DNA of 64,000 nucleotides, from assembly GCA_003550325.1 (NCBI GenBank), contig QKWP01000067.1, positions 535,713 through 599,712 on the forward strand, written 5' to 3'. Below, in pieces: positions 60,001 to 64,000 of the stretch. The notes under the pieces are model-generated. The model saw only the letters and a program-made list of their open reading frames with translations, was not told the DNA's origin and searched no databases. Both the position numbers and the translations under genes were made by a program. How positions within the stretch are numbered: position 1 is the stretch's first letter; each line of letters opens with the position of its first letter. The DNA is from Gigaspora rosea (lineage: Eukaryota > Glomeromycota > Glomeromycetes > Diversisporales > Gigasporaceae).

Positions 60001-60483
60001 TACTAACTATAAAATTCTCATATTAGAAAATAGTAGAGCAATACTAATATTTGCAAGATCTTTTGGATAGGCTTGAACATTTAATGGCATTAAATAGTAA
60101 ATTCTGTAAGAATAATTACTGAAAAAAAATACATTGCTTTGAATATAATACTACTAATTGTTTATGGACTAAAAATAATTCATTAAATTTTGAAAGTGAT
60201 TTCTCATATGGAATAAAAAGAATCAATTAATAGTAGTAAAAAAAGGGATATATTGCAAAAAAAACACAAAGATAGAGGCAGGAAAAAAAAGAAAAAATAA
60301 AGTGATGCTAGAATTACAAATTTATATGTAATTATGAACGAACTTTTTAACAATATTCTTCTAATTATTTTATTCATTGGATTATTCTATTATACATGTT
60401 AAATATTTTAACAAAAGTTGAGTATTTGGTTCATCAACTGAGTAAACATCCTATATGACATTAAAACGAGTGTCAATCAAATC
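60001..60483. other. Flank of the histidine-kinase remnant; no gene seen
   Basis: AT-rich. It may contain further unrecognisable receiver sequence. No support for a gene. Confidence 0.3.
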
Positions 60484-61695
60484 GCCAACAATCACTTTAC
60501 AAACATCAACCTATACCAACAATCATTTTACCGACAAGCTTTTTTTACCGACACAAGATTCGCCGACACTTGATTTACTGACAAGTTCCTTTTCACTGAC
60601 AAGTTGATTTTACTGACACACACTTCACCGACAGTTACATTTACCGACAAAATCAACTTACCAACAAGCTTATTTTACTGAAAATAGAATATACCAACAA
60701 GCTTATTCTACCGACAATACAATTCATTAACAATATGATTAGACCACGGCAATGTAATAACCTACTAAGAATAATTACATATTATACAATTTATTAATAG
60801 TAGAGTACAACGATCTACATTTTAATAGTGATCATGTTACTAATTTTTTTTACAATAACATTCAATTGAAATCAGATAATGATCATATGTTATTGTATGT
60901 TATTTATATTGTACTACCTAAAAAAATCTCAATCGTCCTAGGAAAATTAACGATATTAAAAGTAGATTTTTTTAATATAATTTGTGGCTTTAAAGTTTCA
61001 CTACCATAAATAGAAGGGTTTGACCTATATGCCACAAAATTTTGGCCAAAATTGGATACGTTCTCAAAAATCTTTATCAATGGCGTATTTTTGCCCCTAT
61101 ATAATAAATTTTTTGTACAATAATCAAATATGAAAATGATCAATATTGTACTCTACCCTTAATAATGACAATAAAAATTGCACATTTTATTAATGATGAT
61201 AATAATAATTATTGTCATGGCTGATGCTAAAGTTATGACCTATTTGATATAAAATTTTAAAATTTTTTTGGATGTTTTTTTTCGTCTTTGTTTTATAAGG
61301 TTAGGGTAGGGTTTGGGTATAGATTTCATATTTACAGAGTATATGTGAATTATAGCAGGCCTTATAGTTTCAAATCGAGATCCTATAACTTTAGCATCAA
61401 CTGTGATACTTAAGGCATTTGGCGAATTGTTTGTCAGCGAATTATTTATCAGTGAATTGTATTGTCGGTAGAATAAACTTGTCAGTAAATTCTATTTTCA
61501 GTAAAATGAGCTTGTCGTAAGTTGATTTTGTCAGTAAAATTAACTGTTAGTGAAGTGTGTCAGTAAAATCAATGTGTCGGTGAAAACATGCTTATCAGCA
61601 AATCAAGTATCGGTGAGTTATTTGTTGGTAAAAAAAGCTTGTTGGTAAAATGGTTGTTGGTGTAGTGTTATGTCTGTGAAGTAATTGTTGGTGAA
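60484..61695. mobile_element. 1.2-kb fold-back element with ACCGACAAG tandem subrepeats
   Basis: The left arm (about 60484-60735) is a row of some 15 variants of TTTTACCGACAAG. The right arm (about 61435-61695) is the same row inverted (CTTGTCGGTAAAA variants). Between them lie an inner inverted pair around GTAGAGTACAA / TTGTACTCTAC (about 60800-61155) and the family-B element at 61210-61412. Arms built from short direct repeats recall Foldback-type transposons. It is non-coding. Confidence 0.7.
61210..61412. mobile_element. Inverted-repeat element, family B (copy 2)
   Basis: The left end ATTGTCATGGCTGATGCTAA pairs with the right end TTAGCATCAACTGTGATACT. It is the reverse-orientation relative of 6322-6642 and is nested in the fold-back element. 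Confidence 0.6.
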
Positions 61696-61699
61696 ATAA

Positions 61700-62685
61700 T
61701 ATGAATCCCATTAAAACACATATGTGTATCTTAAAGATATATAAGGAGCTTGTTCCATTTTACAGGCATGTACAGCCCCTTTAACATCAGATTTAAAGAT
61801 CAACAAAAGATCAAAACTATTTTCTGCGCACTAACAAAAATTTTTTCATACTTTTTTTCACACTTGTAAGCTCTATACAATACACATAGTAAAATTATAT
61901 TTTTTACAATTAAGTATTATTCAGATATTTCTTACAATTTTTTAGATCTTGAATACATGTTTTAAGATTATATTAGCCATAAAAATAACACTTTGAAAAA
62001 AAACCAAAAAAAACTTTAAAAAAAGTTTTACATGCCTACTCAACTATTTAGTTATTAGTAAATATGCGGCATTAGCAAAAGTTCTCAGAGAATCTGATTA
62101 TATCTGATTAAATCTGCCAACTGCTAATAAAGTGAAAGACTAACGTATTCTGAAAATTATTTAATCATAGGTAGCATGTTCAGCTACTTGCCATATGAGC
62201 GATTTTGCTTTTATGTAGGAAGTACTTTAAAACTAATATAAATAATTTGTATAATGATTTACATTCAATTGTATCACATTGGCCAATCAAAACAATTTTC
62301 CATCATGCTTCTTCTGATTTCAAATTATCAAAATTGGCTTGGTGGATCCCAAGATACTTGGAATCATATAAAGATCTGCAAATTCACTGCTATACAAAGT
62401 ATTATAAAGTGGAATTCATCTAAAACCAATATATTTTATATATAGGTGCTAATTTTTTAGCTGCAGTATAACCTATGTAAATGGCTAAATACAAGACCTA
62501 GGTCTGTTACATTTCACCAATTTTAAAACCTATAATAGACTCCAAATATAGTATACAGCTGAAAGCTTATATCATATAGTATAAAAATTTGAAATACACA
62601 TACACTTTACACTTATAATATGCAATTTAGATTTTAAAAAAGAGCTACATTTAATTAAAGAAGATTCTGCGATCTGCATCTGGGT
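61700..62685. other. Gene-less AT-rich stretch
   Basis: No gene is supported. The open frames near 62205-62445 overlap in two frames and have no recognisable domain. Confidence 0.35.
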
Positions 62686-63345
62686 ATCCCTTAAACTGTC
62701 AGCAGTTAGTGGGCATATTTGGCTGCTAAAATGCTAAAATAGTTGTTTCTGATTTATTTTTATTAAATTTAAAATATTTTAAAAAAATCTTATATATTAA
62801 TATTTAAAAATAAGGATTATAAAATAGTAATATTTATTTTTAAATTATAAGAAAAAAAAATAAAGTTGTCTATATAGTAAAACTTTTAAAAATCAATTTT
62901 TTTTTAAAAAATACAAAATTTTATCTTTATTTATTGACAAAATTTTTAAAATTCTAAGCATAAGTCCCATATAATTTTGATACAAATTGTAGAATTTGGT
63001 TTAAAAAATAATTTTAATTGTTGAAATTTTTATAATTTTATAAATAAAATTTTAACTTTTTATAATAGCAAAAATTTTTTTATAAACGGAAACATATAAA
63101 AATTTAAAAATTAATAAAAAATATTTTGAAAATTTTTAGAATTGGCAATATTTTAAAGTAAATATTTTTAACATTATTAAAGTTAAATTAAAAATTTTAT
63201 TTAATAATAATTAAAAATATCTCAAAGTTTTATTTTAGCTTAGAAATAGGGGGACATATGCTTAATAAAATTTCAAGTTATTGTAAAAAATATGAAAAAA
63301 ATACATTCTAGCGAGCATATTTGGCTGCTGGACGGTTTAAGAGAT
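62686..63345. mobile_element. Probable inverted-repeat element
   Basis: The left text CCCTTAAACTGTCAGCAG, GGGCATATTTGGCTGCT, is matched by the complement near the right end (GCGAGCATATTTGGCTGCTG in direct orientation plus ACGGTTTAAGAGA inverted). The mix of direct and inverted matches makes the exact structure uncertain. Confidence 0.4.
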
Positions 63346-64000
63346 AGTACATAGTGGGTCTACTATCTAGAGTAGTGATGCCACCGAAATTGATTTTTGA
63401 AAAAGGCCTATTTCATCTTCATTAGAGAAAATTAAAATTTTTTATAAGGAAGAGCAAATAAAATTTATATAGATATGTTCCTTATAATTTCGTCTATTCA
63501 AAAAAAGTATCAAATAATTTTGTCTTTCAAGTAAAATAGGTCAAAAACAATTCCGTCTTCAAATTTTAATTTCAGGTTTTAGAACCCAAAATGCTTTCAT
63601 CCTCATGTATAATCTAGAGAGATCTTTTATTCGCCTATTCACAGTAATTATCCAATAAAAATGCAGAAAAACTTAATACAATTTTAAATTAATTAATAAC
63701 ATTAAATTTGTATTAATAAATTCAAATTTTGGTATGTTTTTTATATGAGCATTTCTATTTGTACACGAGGTGTTTGAACACTATACTATACAAATCATAT
63801 AGAAAAATGCAGTATGCAGATCATTATTTGTACAACAAACATAAAAAAACAAAAATTAATTGTATTTTAAAATTTTGCTTAAGAAACAATTTATGGGCTC
63901 TAAGAAAAAAAATTCCTTGTAAAATTTTGGTATAAACTATGCTCCTGCCCATCCAAGTTTTTACTCTAACCCTGATATTAATTAAATTATTATTATTATT
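63346..64000. other. Gene-less AT-rich end of window
   Basis: Nothing recognisable except AAAATTCCTTGTAAAATTTTGG near 63910-63935, which resembles 11018-11042, and a final ATT microsatellite. Confidence 0.35.

Overview
The window looks like a chromosomal segment of an arbuscular mycorrhizal fungus (Glomeromycotina; a Rhizophagus or Gigaspora-like relative). This is inferred, not proven. The evidence is strongly AT-rich DNA, genes with short GT..AG introns of about 70-190 bp, TKL-type kinases with HxDL..KNIL and DFGMSR wording, a KRBA2-like integrase of the kind common in these genomes, and MACPF-associated modules that I recognise from the same group. Genes are sparse. Most of the window is layered non-autonomous DNA transposons and fold-back elements.

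Layout. 1-7.1 kb: repeats only, including several inverted-repeat elements. 7.1-10.35 kb (minus strand): a TKL kinase broken into a C-lobe part (7105-7870) and an N-lobe part (10150-10349), separated by a 133-bp hAT-like MITE with a perfect 8-bp target duplication and a 1.5-kb array of alternating inverted repeats with its own terminal inverted repeats. 10.35-14.4 kb: palindromic elements. 14426-16322: an intact three-exon VWA-domain gene. 16.3-23.5 kb: nested MITEs, a 0.93-kb fold-back and a 115-T run. 23.57-26.85 kb: a decayed integrase interrupted by an 851-bp inverted-repeat element.

27.9-35.16 kb holds the most notable locus, a seven-exon gene whose exon phases close exactly into a 2,243-residue protein. 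In order it has a MACPF-associated C-terminal module, a coiled coil, a kinase-like domain lacking key catalytic residues, a linker with eight exact-length 16-residue repeats and an acidic tract, a second MACPF-associated module, and a long ribonuclease-inhibitor-type LRR array. The arrangement resembles a sensor/adaptor/pseudokinase receptor. No function is shown.

35.2-37.6 kb: repeats, including a diverged copy of 12.0-12.57 kb that carries extra insertions. 38074-38843: a three-exon gene for a stand-alone CEP104-type zinc-finger domain. 39-53 kb: AT-rich repeats, including a 2.6-kb tandem duplication with a single N at its junction, and a 390-bp assembly gap. 53.0-60.0 kb: remains of a very large hybrid histidine kinase with two GAF-kinase modules and up to three receiver domains. 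It carries in-frame stops and frameshifts, and one of its introns is swollen to 1.56 kb by three transposon-like elements. 60.0-64 kb: more fold-back elements and no gene.

The genes do not form a pathway. The intact genes (VWA, composite receptor, CEP104-type) are islands among elements that have already destroyed a kinase, an integrase and a histidine kinase.
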